Assembly: GCA_018714685.1 (NCBI GenBank) | Contig: DVNC01000029.1 | Span: 1 to 64,000 of the forward strand | Source of the DNA: Scatocola faecipullorum | GTDB taxonomy: Bacteria; Pseudomonadota; Alphaproteobacteria; RF32; CAG-239 | DNA length: 64,000 bases | Direction: 5' to 3' | Shown: positions 44,473 through 53,077 of the stretch, in pieces | Layout of the letters: each line of letters opens with the position of its first letter | Numbering within the stretch: the first letter of the stretch is position 1 | The notes under the pieces: generated by a model | The model's input: only the letters and a program-made list of their open reading frames with translations | Told to the model about the DNA's origin: nothing | Databases searched by the model: none | Position numbers and translations under genes: made by a program

Positions 44473-45627
44473 ATGACCGAAAAAGACTATTACGAATTAC
44501 TGGAAGTCAGCCGTGACGCCAACGGCGATGAAATTAAAAAATCATATCGCCGCCTGGCCATGAAATATCATCCTGACCGGAACCCGGGCAATAAGGAAGC
44601 TGAAGCCAAATTCAAGGAAATTAATGAAGCTTATGATGTTTTGAAAGACGAGCAGAAACGTGCGGCTTATGACCGGTACGGGCATCAGGCTTTTGCCTCC
44701 GGCATGGGCGGCGGCAATCCGTTCGGCGGCTTTGAGTTTAATTTCGGCAGCGGCGGTTTCTCCGATATTTTCTCTGATATTTTTTCCGAATTTATGGGCG
44801 GCGGTCAGCAGCGCGGCAGCAGTGGGTCTTATGCCCGGCACGGGGCGGATGTCCGCTATAATCTGGAAATCACGCTGGAAGAAGCTTTCAGCGGCGTCGA
44901 AAAAGAGATTTCCATCCCTTCGTCGGTTGTTTGCGAAGACTGCCGCGGTTTCGGTACGGCAGACGGCAAAGAACCGCCGGTATGCCCGACTTGCCACGGC
45001 CATGGCAAAGTGCAGATGCGCCAGGGCGGCTTTTTTATTGTTGAACAGACCTGCCCGAATTGCAAAGGCCGCGGTCGGATAGTTAAAGACAAATGCAAAA
45101 AATGCGGCGGCGAGGGTGTCCTGCATAAAGAAAAGGTTTTGAAAGTCAAAATTCCCGCCGGCGTGGAAAGTGATACCCGGATGCGAATTGCCGGGGAAGG
45201 AGAGCCGGGACTTCATGGCGGACAAAACGGCGATTTGTATGTCTTTATTACCGTAAAACCGCATAAACTCTACAGCCGCGAAGGAGCCAATCTTTATACC
45301 CGGGTTCCGGTTTCTATGGCTTGTGCCGCCCTGGGCGGAAAAATAGAGATTCCGAGTATCGACGGTGAAAAAATCGAACTTGAAATCAAAGCCGGTACCC
45401 AGTCTGACCAGCAGATTAAAATTCAGGACGAAGGAATGACAATCCTGCGCTCCAAACGCCGCGGCGATTTGTTTGTCAAATTCCGGGTTGAGACGCCGGT
45501 TAATCTGTCAGCCCGCCAAAAGGAACTGCTGGAAGAATTCCGCGCCATCAGCAAAGACGATAGCTGCCAGCCGGAATCCAAAGGTTTTCTTGACCGGATT
45601 AAAGACCTGTTTAAATCCGTCGCCTGA
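44473..45627 (+). CDS. dnaJ: Chaperone DnaJ (Hsp40)
   Basis: 384 residues. J domain with YHPDRNPGN, a Gly/Phe-rich linker (GMGGGNPFGGFEFNFGSGGF), and four zinc motifs CEDCRGFG, CPTCHGHG, CPNCKGRG and CKKCGGEG, followed by the substrate-binding domains. Type I DnaJ, partner of DnaK. CTTG-containing sequence at 44390-44435 could be a heat-shock promoter, but the match is weaker than that of dnaK. Confidence 0.97.
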   Translation: MTEKDYYELLEVSRDANGDEIKKSYRRLAMKYHPDRNPGNKEAEAKFKEINEAYDVLKDEQKRAAYDRYGHQAFASGMGGGNPFGGFEFNFGSGGFSDIFSDIFSEFMGGGQQRGSSGSYARHGADVRYNLEITLEEAFSGVEKEISIPSSVVCEDCRGFGTADGKEPPVCPTCHGHGKVQMRQGGFFIVEQTCPNCKGRGRIVKDKCKKCGGEGVLHKEKVLKVKIPAGVESDTRMRIAGEGEPGLHGGQNGDLYVFITVKPHKLYSREGANLYTRVPVSMACAALGGKIEIPSIDGEKIELEIKAGTQSDQQIKIQDEGMTILRSKRRGDLFVKFRVETPVNLSARQKELLEEFRAISKDDSCQPESKGFLDRIKDLFKSVA

Positions 45628-45640
45628 TTTTTAATCCTCA

Positions 45641-45660
45641 AACCCCGGCAATCCGGGGTT
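45641..45660. terminator. dnaJ 3' hairpin
   Basis: AACCCCGG-CAAT-CCGGGGTT, perfect palindrome 13 bases after the dnaJ stop. There is no T-run, so termination is uncertain. Confidence 0.55.
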
Positions 45661-45673
45661 GAGATATTTAATA

Positions 45674-45708
45674 AACAAAAAAACCGCCCTTTCGGACGGT
45701 TTTTTTTA
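45674..45708. terminator. Bidirectional terminator, dnaJ/tsf
   Basis: ACCGCCC-TTTC-GGACGGT (one mismatch) flanked by A-run and T-run, between convergent genes. Confidence 0.85.
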
Positions 45709-45721
45709 GCAATTGCAAAGA

Positions 45722-46648
45722 TTATTTGCTCAGCTGAGCAGCAACCTCGGCGGCAAAATCTTCTTCTTTTTTCTGCAGGCCTTCACCCAAACGGAAGCAG
45801 ACAAATTCTTTCAGTTTGATGTCTGTGCCAAGCTCTTTGGCGGCTTCGGCAATAACGTCTTTAACTTTCTTGTCCGGATCCATAATATAAGCCTGTTCTT
45901 CCAGAACAACTTCGTCATAATATTTTTTAACGCGGCCTTCAACCATTTTTTCAATGATGTTTGCCGGTTTGCCGGAAGCTTTGGCCTGTTCGGCAAAGAT
46001 TGATTTTTCATGTTCAACCGCTGCCGGATCAACACTGGCAATATCCAGAAATTGCGGAGCGGAAGCGGCAACATGCATGGCAATATGTTTGCCCAGTTCG
46101 GCCAGTTTGGTTTTGTCGCCGGTTGATTCCAACGCAACCAGAACACCGATTTTGCCGACATTCGGACGAGCCGCATTGTGAATATAAGATGCAACGACGC
46201 CGTCTTTGACTTCAATCATTTTAGCGCGGCGCAGATTCATATTTTCACCGATTTTGGCAATCATGTCGGTCAGACGTTCTTCAAAAGACTTGTGAACTTT
46301 CGGGCACTGGAAAGTTTTCATGTCGCAGACTTCGCCTTTATACATCAAAGCAACCTGAGCGGCATCTTCAACATATTCCTGAAAGATTTCGTTTTTGGCA
46401 ACAAAGTCGGTTTCGGAGTTTACTTCGACAACCGCGCCCTTGTTTCCGTCAACCGCAACGGCAACCAAGCCTTCGGCAGCGATACGGCTGGCTTTTTTAG
46501 CTGCGCTGGCCAAACCTTTTTTGCGCAGCCAGTCAATGGCCTGTTCCATATCCCCGTTAGTTTCGGTCAGGGCTTTTTTGCAGTCCAGCATGCCGGCACT
46601 TGTTGTTTCTCTCAGTTCTTTGACCATAGCGGCAGTAATATTTGTCAT
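45722..46648 (-). CDS. tsf: Elongation factor Ts
   Basis: Nucleotide-exchange factor for EF-Tu. 308 residues. N-terminal MVKELRETTSAGMLDCKKAL and EVNSETDFVAKNE are family signatures. An AGAGGA site precedes the ATG. Downstream of rpsB by 97 bases, the conserved rpsB-tsf order. Confidence 0.96.
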   Translation of the reverse strand: MTNITAAMVKELRETTSAGMLDCKKALTETNGDMEQAIDWLRKKGLASAAKKASRIAAEGLVAVAVDGNKGAVVEVNSETDFVAKNEIFQEYVEDAAQVALMYKGEVCDMKTFQCPKVHKSFEERLTDMIAKIGENMNLRRAKMIEVKDGVVASYIHNAARPNVGKIGVLVALESTGDKTKLAELGKHIAMHVAASAPQFLDIASVDPAAVEHEKSIFAEQAKASGKPANIIEKMVEGRVKKYYDEVVLEEQAYIMDPDKKVKDVIAEAAKELGTDIKLKEFVCFRLGEGLQKKEEDFAAEVAAQLSK

Positions 46649-46745
46649 TTAATTTTTCCTCTTGTGAAATTTTTAAACCAATGCGGCGATATCTTTACGA
46701 ATAAAGTACCGCCGCGAAAGTTTGCTTGAAGCTAAGCTAAAAAAA

Positions 46746-47549
46746 TTATTCGGCTACGGCTTCAACTTCCTCTTTAGCTTTTTTGGCAGTTCTTTTTTTA
46801 GCCGGTTTGGCTTCAATATTTTCAACAGCTTCTTCGACTTTAACGCCCTGAGCTGCAATTTCAGCCTGCATACCGTCCAAAACGGCGGAAGACACTAACT
46901 CGCAGTAGAATTGAATAGCGCGGATAGCGTCATCGTTGCCCGGAACCGGGAAGTCAACTTCATTGGGGTTAGCGTTGGTATCGCAGATGCCGATAACCGG
47001 GATACCCAGTTTTTTGGCTTCTTTGATGGCCAGGTCTTCTTTCGGCGTATCAATAACGAACAGCATATCCGGCTGGCCGCCCATGTTCATGATGCCGCCC
47101 AGTTCCTTATTTAATTTTTCCTGTTCTTTTTTGATGTTCTGCATTTCTTTTTTGGTGTAACCGTCAAATGCGTTTTTCTCAAACATCTCATTCAGTTTAA
47201 CGAGACGGGAAATTGATTTGTAAACGGTTTTCCAGTTAGTCAGCATACCGCCTAACCAACGGTGATTTACATAATACTGGCCGCAGCGTTCGGCATTTTC
47301 CTTGATCAGGTCCTGAGCTTGTCTTTTGGTGCCGACAAACAGAATTTTACCGCCCTGGGCAGCAACTTCGCGCGCTGCATTCAAAGCAGTGTACAGCATC
47401 GGATAAGTTTTCTGCAGGTCGATAATGTGAATGTTGTCTTTTTTGCCGTAAATATACGGAGCCATGCTCGGATTCCAACGACGGGCGTGGTGACCGAAGT
47501 GAACGCCGGCTTCTACCATCTGGCGCAGTGTAAATGTAGGAAGAGTCAT
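46746..47549 (-). CDS. rpsB: 30S ribosomal protein S2
   Basis: 267 residues. Contains GVHFGHHARRWNPSMAPYI and RWLGGMLTNWKT. A Lys/Ala/Glu-rich tail (AKPAKKRTAKKAKEEVEAVAE) is an extension common in the lineage. Followed by tsf and preceded by a structured leader. Confidence 0.97.
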   Translation of the reverse strand: MTLPTFTLRQMVEAGVHFGHHARRWNPSMAPYIYGKKDNIHIIDLQKTYPMLYTALNAAREVAAQGGKILFVGTKRQAQDLIKENAERCGQYYVNHRWLGGMLTNWKTVYKSISRLVKLNEMFEKNAFDGYTKKEMQNIKKEQEKLNKELGGIMNMGGQPDMLFVIDTPKEDLAIKEAKKLGIPVIGICDTNANPNEVDFPVPGNDDAIRAIQFYCELVSSAVLDGMQAEIAAQGVKVEEAVENIEAKPAKKRTAKKAKEEVEAVAE

Positions 47550-47578
47550 ATTTTATATCCTTTTTCCGGTTAAACCTC

Positions 47579-47649
47579 CGCAGACTTATCGGTCTTCAAA
47601 CTTAAAGACACCGGAGCGAAAAATCAGGCGATTCCCCGCCATGTCTGCG
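47579..47649 (-). promoter_or_regulatory. Structured 5' leader of rpsB
   Basis: In the rpsB mRNA direction a closing stem CGCAGAC (47643-47649) pairs exactly with GTCTGCG (47579-47585). It encloses two hairpins: GGCG-GGGAAT-CGCC and GTCTT-TAAGTTTG-AAGAC. The leader ends 29 bases before the rpsB start. S2 autoregulates rpsB-tsf through leader RNA in other proteobacteria, so an analogous role is inferred. Confidence 0.6.
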
Positions 47650-47879
47650 TGTGTGTTATTGTTAAAACATTGGAATTACCATTAATTCCATGCTTCTTTT
47701 AATCCCTGTTTCCCTAATTTGCAAGCATTTTTTTTCATTTTGGCCGCATTCGTCGGCTTTGCTTTCGGGCTGTGGAATTTCAGTCATGATGATTTTTTGT
47801 GACAGATTCGCTTTTAAGGCTTGTAAATCTTGATGTTTTAGCTTATTTTACAGCATAAATTTTAGCTAAAAGGTAAGAA
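47650..47879. other. Divergent promoter region rpsB/parE
   Basis: AT-rich region holding the promoters of two divergent genes. No further gene is seen; individual promoter elements are not distinct enough to call. Confidence 0.4.
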
Positions 47880-49868
47880 ATGTCAGATTTATTTGAAAGC
47901 ACAGCACCGAAACAGGAAACTTATTCGGCACAGGACATTCAGGTCTTGGAAGGGCTTGAGGCCGTTCGTGCCCGCCCCGGTATGTATATTGGCGGAACGG
48001 ATGCTCAGGCACTTCACCATCTTGTTGCCGAAATTCTGGATAACTCCATGGATGAAGCCGTTGCCGGCTATGCCAACCGTATCGAAGTTAAGATGAATGC
48101 CGATTATTCCGTCACCATCACCGATAACGGCCGCGGTATCCCGGTTGACCCGCATCCGAAGTATCCCGACATGTCGGCGCTGGAAGTCATTCTGACCATG
48201 TTGCACTCCGGCGGCAAGTTCGGCGGCGGTGCTTACAAGGTTTCCGGCGGTTTGCACGGTGTCGGCCTGTCGGTCGTCAATGCTCTGTCTTCCTCTCTGG
48301 TGGTTGAAATCGCCCGCGATAAAAAGCTTTATCGCCAAACTTATGCCAAGGGCAAACCGACTTCTGCTTTGGAGTTGGTCGGCAATGCGCCCAACCGTCG
48401 CGGCACTTCGATTACTTTTCTGCCTGATCCGGAGATTTTCGGTTCCAATTCTCAGCTGAACCCTAACCGGGTTTACCGCATGGCCCGTTCCAAAGCTTTT
48501 CTGTTTAAGGGTATTTTTATTAATTGGAAATGTGCGCCGGAAGTGTTAAGCGAAGGCGAGCAAACGCCGCTGGAAGCCGAATTGCACTATCCCAACGGTC
48601 TGCTTGATTTCTTAAATTATCAGCTTGGTGCCCGTGCGACCGTCAATCGTATGCCTTTTTCCGGCGATGCCGATTTGGCCAATGACGAAGGACGGGTCGA
48701 ATGGTCGATTACCTGGCCGGAAGATGAAAACGGCTTTTGTTATTCTTACTGCAACACGGTTATCACCCCTGAAGGCGGCACCCATGAGATGGGGTTCCGG
48801 GCGGCCTTGATTCGCAGTCTGAAAGAATACGGCGAAATGGCCAATGTCAAAAAAGCCGCTTCCGTTACTGCCGAAGATCTGTTGAGCGACGCCTGCATTA
48901 TGCTCTCGGTCTTTATCCGCGATCCGCAGTTTCAAGGGCAGACGAAAGATAAGCTGACCTCCGTCAAGGCGATTCGTTTGGTCGAACAGGCAGTCAAAGA
49001 TTCTTTTGACCACTGGCTGAGCTCCGATAAGGAAAATGCGACCGCATTGCTGGAATATGTGATTGAACGCGCCGAAAGCCGCAAAAAGAAGAAAGAAGAA
49101 AAAATTCAAAACCGTAAAACCCCGACCAAAAAACTGCGTCTCCCCGGCAAGCTGGCCGACTGTTCGCAGGCTTCGGCGGAGAATACGGAAATCTTTATCG
49201 TCGAAGGCGATTCTGCCGGCGGCTCGGCCAAACAGGGGCGCGACCGTTTTACGCAGGCGATTCTCCCGCTGCGAGGCAAAATTTTGAACGTTGCCAGCGC
49301 TTCGCTGGATAAAATCACCCAGAACCAGGAAATCAAAGATATGATTGAAGCTCTGGGCTGCGGGATTAAAGATAATTATAAGGAAGAAAATCTCCGTTAC
49401 GAAAAGATCATCATTATGACCGATGCGGATGTTGACGGTGCGCATATCGCTTCTCTGCTGATGACCTTTTTCTATCAGCAGATGCCGAAACTGATTGAAA
49501 ACGGACATCTTTATATCGCTACTCCGCCGCTTTACAAAATCGTTGTCGGCAATAAAAACTTTTATGCGATTGACGATGAAGACAAAGACCGGATTCTCAA
49601 ACGGGAAGTCAAAGGCAATACCCGTCCGGATATCAGCCGTTTCAAAGGATTGGGTGAAATGAGCGCGCTTCAGCTGAAGGAAACCACCATGGACAAGAAT
49701 AAACGCACCCTTCTGCGCGTGGTTATTCCGACCCCGAATACCGAGGAGGGCAAAGAAGAGTGTTTTGAAACCCGCCGCCAGGTCGAGCGTTTGATGGGTA
49801 AAAACCCTGAAACCCGCTTTAAATTCATTATCGAACGCGCCAAGTTCGTTGATGATTTGGATATTTAA
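47880..49868 (+). CDS. parE: DNA topoisomerase IV subunit B
   Basis: ATPase subunit of the decatenase. 662 residues. GHKL motifs LDNSMDEAVAGY and GGLHGVGLSVVNALS; TOPRIM EGDSAGGSAKQGRDRFTQ and DADVDGAHIASLLMTFF. Shorter than the GyrB at 4708 and lacking its insertion, which supports ParE. Followed by a strong terminator. Confidence 0.95.
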   Translation: MSDLFESTAPKQETYSAQDIQVLEGLEAVRARPGMYIGGTDAQALHHLVAEILDNSMDEAVAGYANRIEVKMNADYSVTITDNGRGIPVDPHPKYPDMSALEVILTMLHSGGKFGGGAYKVSGGLHGVGLSVVNALSSSLVVEIARDKKLYRQTYAKGKPTSALELVGNAPNRRGTSITFLPDPEIFGSNSQLNPNRVYRMARSKAFLFKGIFINWKCAPEVLSEGEQTPLEAELHYPNGLLDFLNYQLGARATVNRMPFSGDADLANDEGRVEWSITWPEDENGFCYSYCNTVITPEGGTHEMGFRAALIRSLKEYGEMANVKKAASVTAEDLLSDACIMLSVFIRDPQFQGQTKDKLTSVKAIRLVEQAVKDSFDHWLSSDKENATALLEYVIERAESRKKKKEEKIQNRKTPTKKLRLPGKLADCSQASAENTEIFIVEGDSAGGSAKQGRDRFTQAILPLRGKILNVASASLDKITQNQEIKDMIEALGCGIKDNYKEENLRYEKIIIMTDADVDGAHIASLLMTFFYQQMPKLIENGHLYIATPPLYKIVVGNKNFYAIDDEDKDRILKREVKGNTRPDISRFKGLGEMSALQLKETTMDKNKRTLLRVVIPTPNTEEGKEECFETRRQVERLMGKNPETRFKFIIERAKFVDDLDI

Positions 49869-49872
49869 GCGC

Positions 49873-49900
49873 ACCGCCTCTTCGGAGGCGGTTTTTTTAT
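49873..49900 (+). terminator. parE terminator
   Basis: CCGCCTC-TTCG-GAGGCGG followed by seven T. Confidence 0.95.
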
Positions 49901-49973
49901 CCGTGGCAAGGAAAAATTAACCGCTTTGCCGCTATTAATAAACCGCTTACAACTTTATTGGAAACGGATTTTT

Positions 49974-50441
49974 ATGATACGTCGCCTGATTCCCTCGGAT
50001 ATCCCGGCTGTTTTGGAACTGTGGCTCCGCAGCACCAAACAGGCGCATCCGTTTATTGCTCCCGGCTATTGGGACGAAAATACCGGTTTGGTGAAAGATA
50101 TGCTGACTCGGCAGGCGGAAACTTATGTCTTTGCTGACAAGCACCGGATTAAAGGTTTTGTCAGTCTGCTGCCGGAAAATTTTATCGGAGCCTTGTTTGT
50201 TGATGAAAAATTTCGCTCCCGCCGTATCGGTACCAAATTGCTGAACTATATTCTCCGCCGGCGTTCTGCAGCTTCGCTGCATGTTTATGCCGCCAATCGG
50301 CCGGCCGTTGATTTTTACCGCCGAAACGGTTTTAAAATCATTATGGAACAAACCGATATTTCCTCCGGTCAGCCGGAATTGCTGATGGCGCGAGCCTGCG
50401 GTTCCTTCCGGGGCATCAGCCGCCGTCCGGGAGAATCCTGA
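49974..50441 (+). CDS. GNAT-family N-acetyltransferase (YiaC/YjaB-like)
   Basis: 155 residues from the ATG at 49974 (MIRRLIPSDIPAVLELW). FVDEKFRSRRIGTKLLNYIL is the acetyl-CoA loop and VYAANRPAVDFYRRNGFKI the C-terminal GNAT motif. Small one-domain enzyme; the acceptor is unknown. An upstream in-frame start at 49926 is less likely. Confidence 0.85.
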   Translation: MIRRLIPSDIPAVLELWLRSTKQAHPFIAPGYWDENTGLVKDMLTRQAETYVFADKHRIKGFVSLLPENFIGALFVDEKFRSRRIGTKLLNYILRRRSAASLHVYAANRPAVDFYRRNGFKIIMEQTDISSGQPELLMARACGSFRGISRRPGES

Positions 50442-50529
50442 TTTTGCTTGATTTGTTTGGTAATGATGATTAAATAATCCTCAATGAGCGATTATTAACC
50501 TGATTATTAACTTTTAAAACCCGAGTATT

Positions 50530-50649
50530 ATGTTTTTGATAGCAGGGTTAGTTGTCGGCGGTTTCGCTTGGGGCATGTGCAAGCTTTGCGGTGTTGAAGG
50601 TCCCCACGATCCGGCAAACGACATCTATGACAACCCGTTCCAGCCGTAG
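50530..50649 (+). CDS. Micro-protein with N-terminal hydrophobic segment (39 aa)
   Basis: MFLIAGLVVGGFAWGMCKLC followed by GVEGPHDPANDIYDNPFQP. A short membrane-type segment runs into a CKLC pair and an acidic/Pro tail. No strong ribosome site, but a terminator (50717-50757) follows at a sensible distance. Unknown; moderate doubt that it is a gene. Confidence 0.45.
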   Translation: MFLIAGLVVGGFAWGMCKLCGVEGPHDPANDIYDNPFQP

Positions 50650-50716
50650 TTTGAGATTGCCGAACTTTGTTTCCGCAGTCTGTTCTCAAGGCTTTTGCCT
50701 TTGCGTATTTTAAGTT

Positions 50717-50757
50717 AAAACCGTCGCCCGATTATCCCGGCCGACGGTTTTCTTTTT
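50717..50757 (+). terminator. Terminator-like hairpin
   Basis: AAAACCGTCG pairs with CGACGGTTTT across a 14-base Pro/Gly-codon-like loop, then TCTTTTT. Confidence 0.75.
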
Positions 50758-50846
50758 ATCCCCCCTTGTCAAAAAGCAAAATCAATAATATACTGAATAA
50801 TGTACAAAGTATTTTGTGCATTCGGATTAACAACTATGGAGTATTT

Positions 50847-51002
50847 ATGTGTACTGCAACGCCGGTTATCGCGTCAGGTAACAGTAATGAAGGAGACCGA
50901 TGTACGTCCTCTTCGTCAAAATATAATTATTCAAAATGTTTAACCACTGATTCTTCTTATACAGTTTTTTGTGAGGGCTTATCAGTTCTGAAGGAGGTGT
51001 AA
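50847..51002 (+). CDS. Cys/Ser-rich micro-protein coupled to GNAT gene (51 aa)
   Basis: MCTATPVIASGNSNEGDRCT, SSSSKYNYSKC, then TTDSSYTVFCEGLSVLKEV. Four Cys and twelve Ser. TATGGAG lies upstream of the ATG. The stop is 2 bases before the next ATG, and the ribosome site AAGGAGGT of the acetyltransferase lies inside this gene's last codons, which indicates translational coupling. Could be a modified peptide precursor or merely a leader. Family not recognised. Confidence 0.55.
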   Translation: MCTATPVIASGNSNEGDRCTSSSSKYNYSKCLTTDSSYTVFCEGLSVLKEV

Positions 51003-51004
51003 TT

Positions 51005-51532
51005 ATGCTTTCCTTTAGAAACAAACTGGTAAAAACCGATCCTGAGGTCATTCGTCAAATCGCCGCTTCGACCGGCTTCTTTGACCGGCAGGATGTTCAA
51101 ATCAACGTTGAAATTGCCGAAAATTTGCTTAATCAGAAAGATTCTGAGCATAAGTTTTTATTTGCCGATTATATGGATAAAACCGTTGCCTATGTTTGCT
51201 ACGGTGAGGTTCCCGATGCCAAAGAAGGAACTTATGAAATTTATTGGCTCTCAACCTTAAATGAATACCGCGGTCTGGGTATAGGACGCAATTTGATTAA
51301 TAAATTGATTACCAAACTGCGTAAAAAAGGCGCTAAAAAGATTTATGTCAAAACCGACAGTAAAGATCAATATGCGCCAACCCGCAGATTCTATAACAAA
51401 TGCGGGTTCAAATTGCAGGCCGTGCTCCCCGGTTATTATGATGACAATGATAACTGCTGCATCTATGCGCTTGATTTAACCGAAAAAGATGCTCTGGGGC
51501 TCTTCCCTGACGAATATGTCGCCGCGGAATGA
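51005..51532 (+). CDS. GNAT-family N-acetyltransferase
   Basis: 175 residues. STGFFDRQDVQINVEIAENLL, FADYMDKTVAYVCYGEVPDA, LNEYRGLGIGRNLINKLI (acetyl-CoA loop) and YAPTRRFYNKCGF are those of a widespread one-domain GNAT family. Substrate unknown. AAGGAGGT precedes the ATG. Coupled to the Cys/Ser micro-protein upstream and followed by a terminator. Confidence 0.88.
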   Translation: MLSFRNKLVKTDPEVIRQIAASTGFFDRQDVQINVEIAENLLNQKDSEHKFLFADYMDKTVAYVCYGEVPDAKEGTYEIYWLSTLNEYRGLGIGRNLINKLITKLRKKGAKKIYVKTDSKDQYAPTRRFYNKCGFKLQAVLPGYYDDNDNCCIYALDLTEKDALGLFPDEYVAAE

Positions 51533-51542
51533 ATGAAATAAA

Positions 51543-51575
51543 AATCGGCGGGAGTAAAATCCCGCCATTTTTTTG
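51543..51575 (+). terminator. GNAT gene terminator
   Basis: GGCGGGA-GTAAAA-TCCCGCC followed by ATTTTTTT. Confidence 0.92.
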
Positions 51576-51606
51576 TTGACTTAGAGTAAGCTCTAAATGT
51601 TACACT
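51576..51606 (+). promoter_or_regulatory. MerR-type promoter/operator
   Basis: TTGACT (-35, 51576-51581) and TACACT (-10, 51601-51606) are separated by 19 bases, two more than normal. The spacer region contains the dyad TTAGAG-TAAG-CTCTAA (51581-51596). This is the classical layout where a MerR protein twists the DNA to allow transcription. The cognate regulator is encoded as the second gene of the operon. Confidence 0.85.
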
Positions 51607-51629
51607 GTAAATAATAACAAGGAGGGCTT

Positions 51630-52124
51630 ATGAAAGAAGCAAAAACATTTTACTATCGCTTTGATAAAATCAACGCCTGGTTTGTTTTTAATGCGGCGCT
51701 GCTGATTACCATGCTTTATGTCAGCATTAAATGCTATTGTCTGCTCTTTTGGTGGCAGACGCAGGTTTTATGGGGCGTAACCGTTTTTTCCTGGCTGGTT
51801 TGGAGTTATAAATATCTTTTGCCGCAAAGACTGGCCGTTGTTGATGATAAAACCATCACGATTGACCATTGCCGTCCGTTGGCCTGGAAAGACATTAAAA
51901 ATGCCGAAGAAAAGATTGTCCGTTGCGGCTTCCGCCGTCTGAGGATAATTGTTCTTCACCCCAAAAAAGGCATAAATTACCGCTATAATTTTTTGCAGCG
52001 GCATAACGGAGACTTTACGCCGTTTTCGATTCCTCTCTATGAAATTGTCAGTCCCGAAGATGCGGCTGAATTAACGGAGATAATCGCCGAAAAAGTCAAA
52101 TTAACCCGATTGCCGCAGGCTTAG
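51630..52124 (+). CDS. Membrane protein of MerR-controlled operon (164 aa)
   Basis: Two membrane segments (about 18-37 and 43-60), then a cytoplasmic domain starting LPQRLAVVDDKTITIDHCRPLAWKDIKNAEE, a bacterial PH-like arrangement of strands with a C-terminal helix. Strong ribosome site AAGGAGG. First gene after the MerR promoter, so probably induced by the signal that the regulator senses. Function unknown. Confidence 0.75.
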   Translation: MKEAKTFYYRFDKINAWFVFNAALLITMLYVSIKCYCLLFWWQTQVLWGVTVFSWLVWSYKYLLPQRLAVVDDKTITIDHCRPLAWKDIKNAEEKIVRCGFRRLRIIVLHPKKGINYRYNFLQRHNGDFTPFSIPLYEIVSPEDAAELTEIIAEKVKLTRLPQA

Positions 52125-52138
52125 AAAAGGAGAGATAA

Positions 52139-52567
52139 ATGGGATACTCGATTGGCCAGGTCGCCAAAAAAACCGGTTTGGGCGTCCATACGCTGCGTTA
52201 CTATGAAAAAGAAGGACTGCTGCCGTTTGTCCGTAAAAGCGGTTCCGGCCTGCGGATTTATTCCGACAGTGACATCGGCTGGCTGGGAATGATTGAGTGC
52301 CTGAAAGGAACCGGAATGACCCTGAAAGGCATTAAACAATATATCGACTGGTATATTGAAGGCGATTCGACTTTGGAACAGCGCTTGGAAATGTTTAAAC
52401 GTCAAAAAGTAAAACTGGAAGAACAACTGGCGGAATTGCAAAAGAATATGGCTAAAATTGATTATAAAATCAGCCTTTATACGGAAGCCGTCAAAGTCGG
52501 AAGTCTGGATAAGGTGTCTGCCGCACCGCAGTTCAGCAAATTGCGGGAAAGCCTGTTTGGCAATTAA
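52139..52567 (+). CDS. MerR-family transcriptional regulator
   Basis: 142 residues. Winged HTH at the N-terminus (YSIGQVAKKTGLGVHTLRYYEKEGLLPFVRK), then a long dimerisation helix (LEQRLEMFKRQKVKLEEQLAELQKNM). It has no Cys, so metal or redox sensing through Cys is unlikely. It begins 14 bases after the membrane protein gene behind AAAGGAGAG, and the 19-base-spacer promoter of that operon should be its target. Confidence 0.92.
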   Translation: MGYSIGQVAKKTGLGVHTLRYYEKEGLLPFVRKSGSGLRIYSDSDIGWLGMIECLKGTGMTLKGIKQYIDWYIEGDSTLEQRLEMFKRQKVKLEEQLAELQKNMAKIDYKISLYTEAVKVGSLDKVSAAPQFSKLRESLFGN

Positions 52568-52581
52568 AGATTCGTCAAGTC

Positions 52582-52611
52582 AAAGGCTTGCCTCAAAGCA
52601 GGCCTTTTTAT
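52582..52611 (+). terminator. MerR operon terminator
   Basis: AAAGGC-TTGC / GCA-GGCCTTTTT imperfect hairpin with T-run. Confidence 0.75.
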
Positions 52612-52689
52612 ATGGCGTTGTCTAAACAAATGGAGCGGTTGCTTTGCTCTTTTTTCGGGCGATTCCCTGTGTCAGAGTTTGTCCATAAA

Positions 52690-52735
52690 AAAACCGCCTG
52701 ATGGCGGGTTTGAAACTGGCGGAACTGAGGGGAAT
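52690..52735 (-). repeat. tRNA-Ala 3'-end repeat with terminator
   Basis: Minus strand: 19 bases (52717-52735) match the last 19 nt of the neighbouring tRNA-Ala(GGC), including CCA, with two mismatches. A new hairpin (AAACCCGCC-ATCA-GGCGGTTTTTTT) follows. The copy lies 201 bp downstream of the tRNA's own 3' end. Confidence 0.65.
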
Positions 52736-52886
52736 TCGGGAGTTCGGTTTGTAACATTCGCTCTCATTGCTGTCGCTTGTTTGCTCATTAACAAACGCTT
52801 ACCGCTCGCAACGAAAACACCGCTGCTCTGGTGTTTTCTATCGGCTCGCACCCTCTCGGGTTCAGTGCCAAAATAAGTTTAGCCAT

Positions 52887-52917
52887 AAAAAAACCGTCCT
52901 CAAAGACGGCTTTTTTA
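52887..52917 (-). terminator. tRNA-Ala(GGC) terminator
   Basis: GCCGTC-TTTGAG-GACGGT with seven T. The same sequence follows the other tRNA-Ala at 55329-55360. Confidence 0.88.
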
Positions 52918-52993
<76 letters not shown>

Positions 52994-53077
52994 ATAAAAA
53001 TATCTGTTCCTCTCGGAACAAGCTGAATATAGATAATCAAAAAACGATTGTCAAATCTTTTTTTTCATAAAATAAAT

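Noticed and set aside
48612..49874. Minus-strand open frame of 420 codons opposite parE
   Set aside because: Antisense shadow of a conserved gene.
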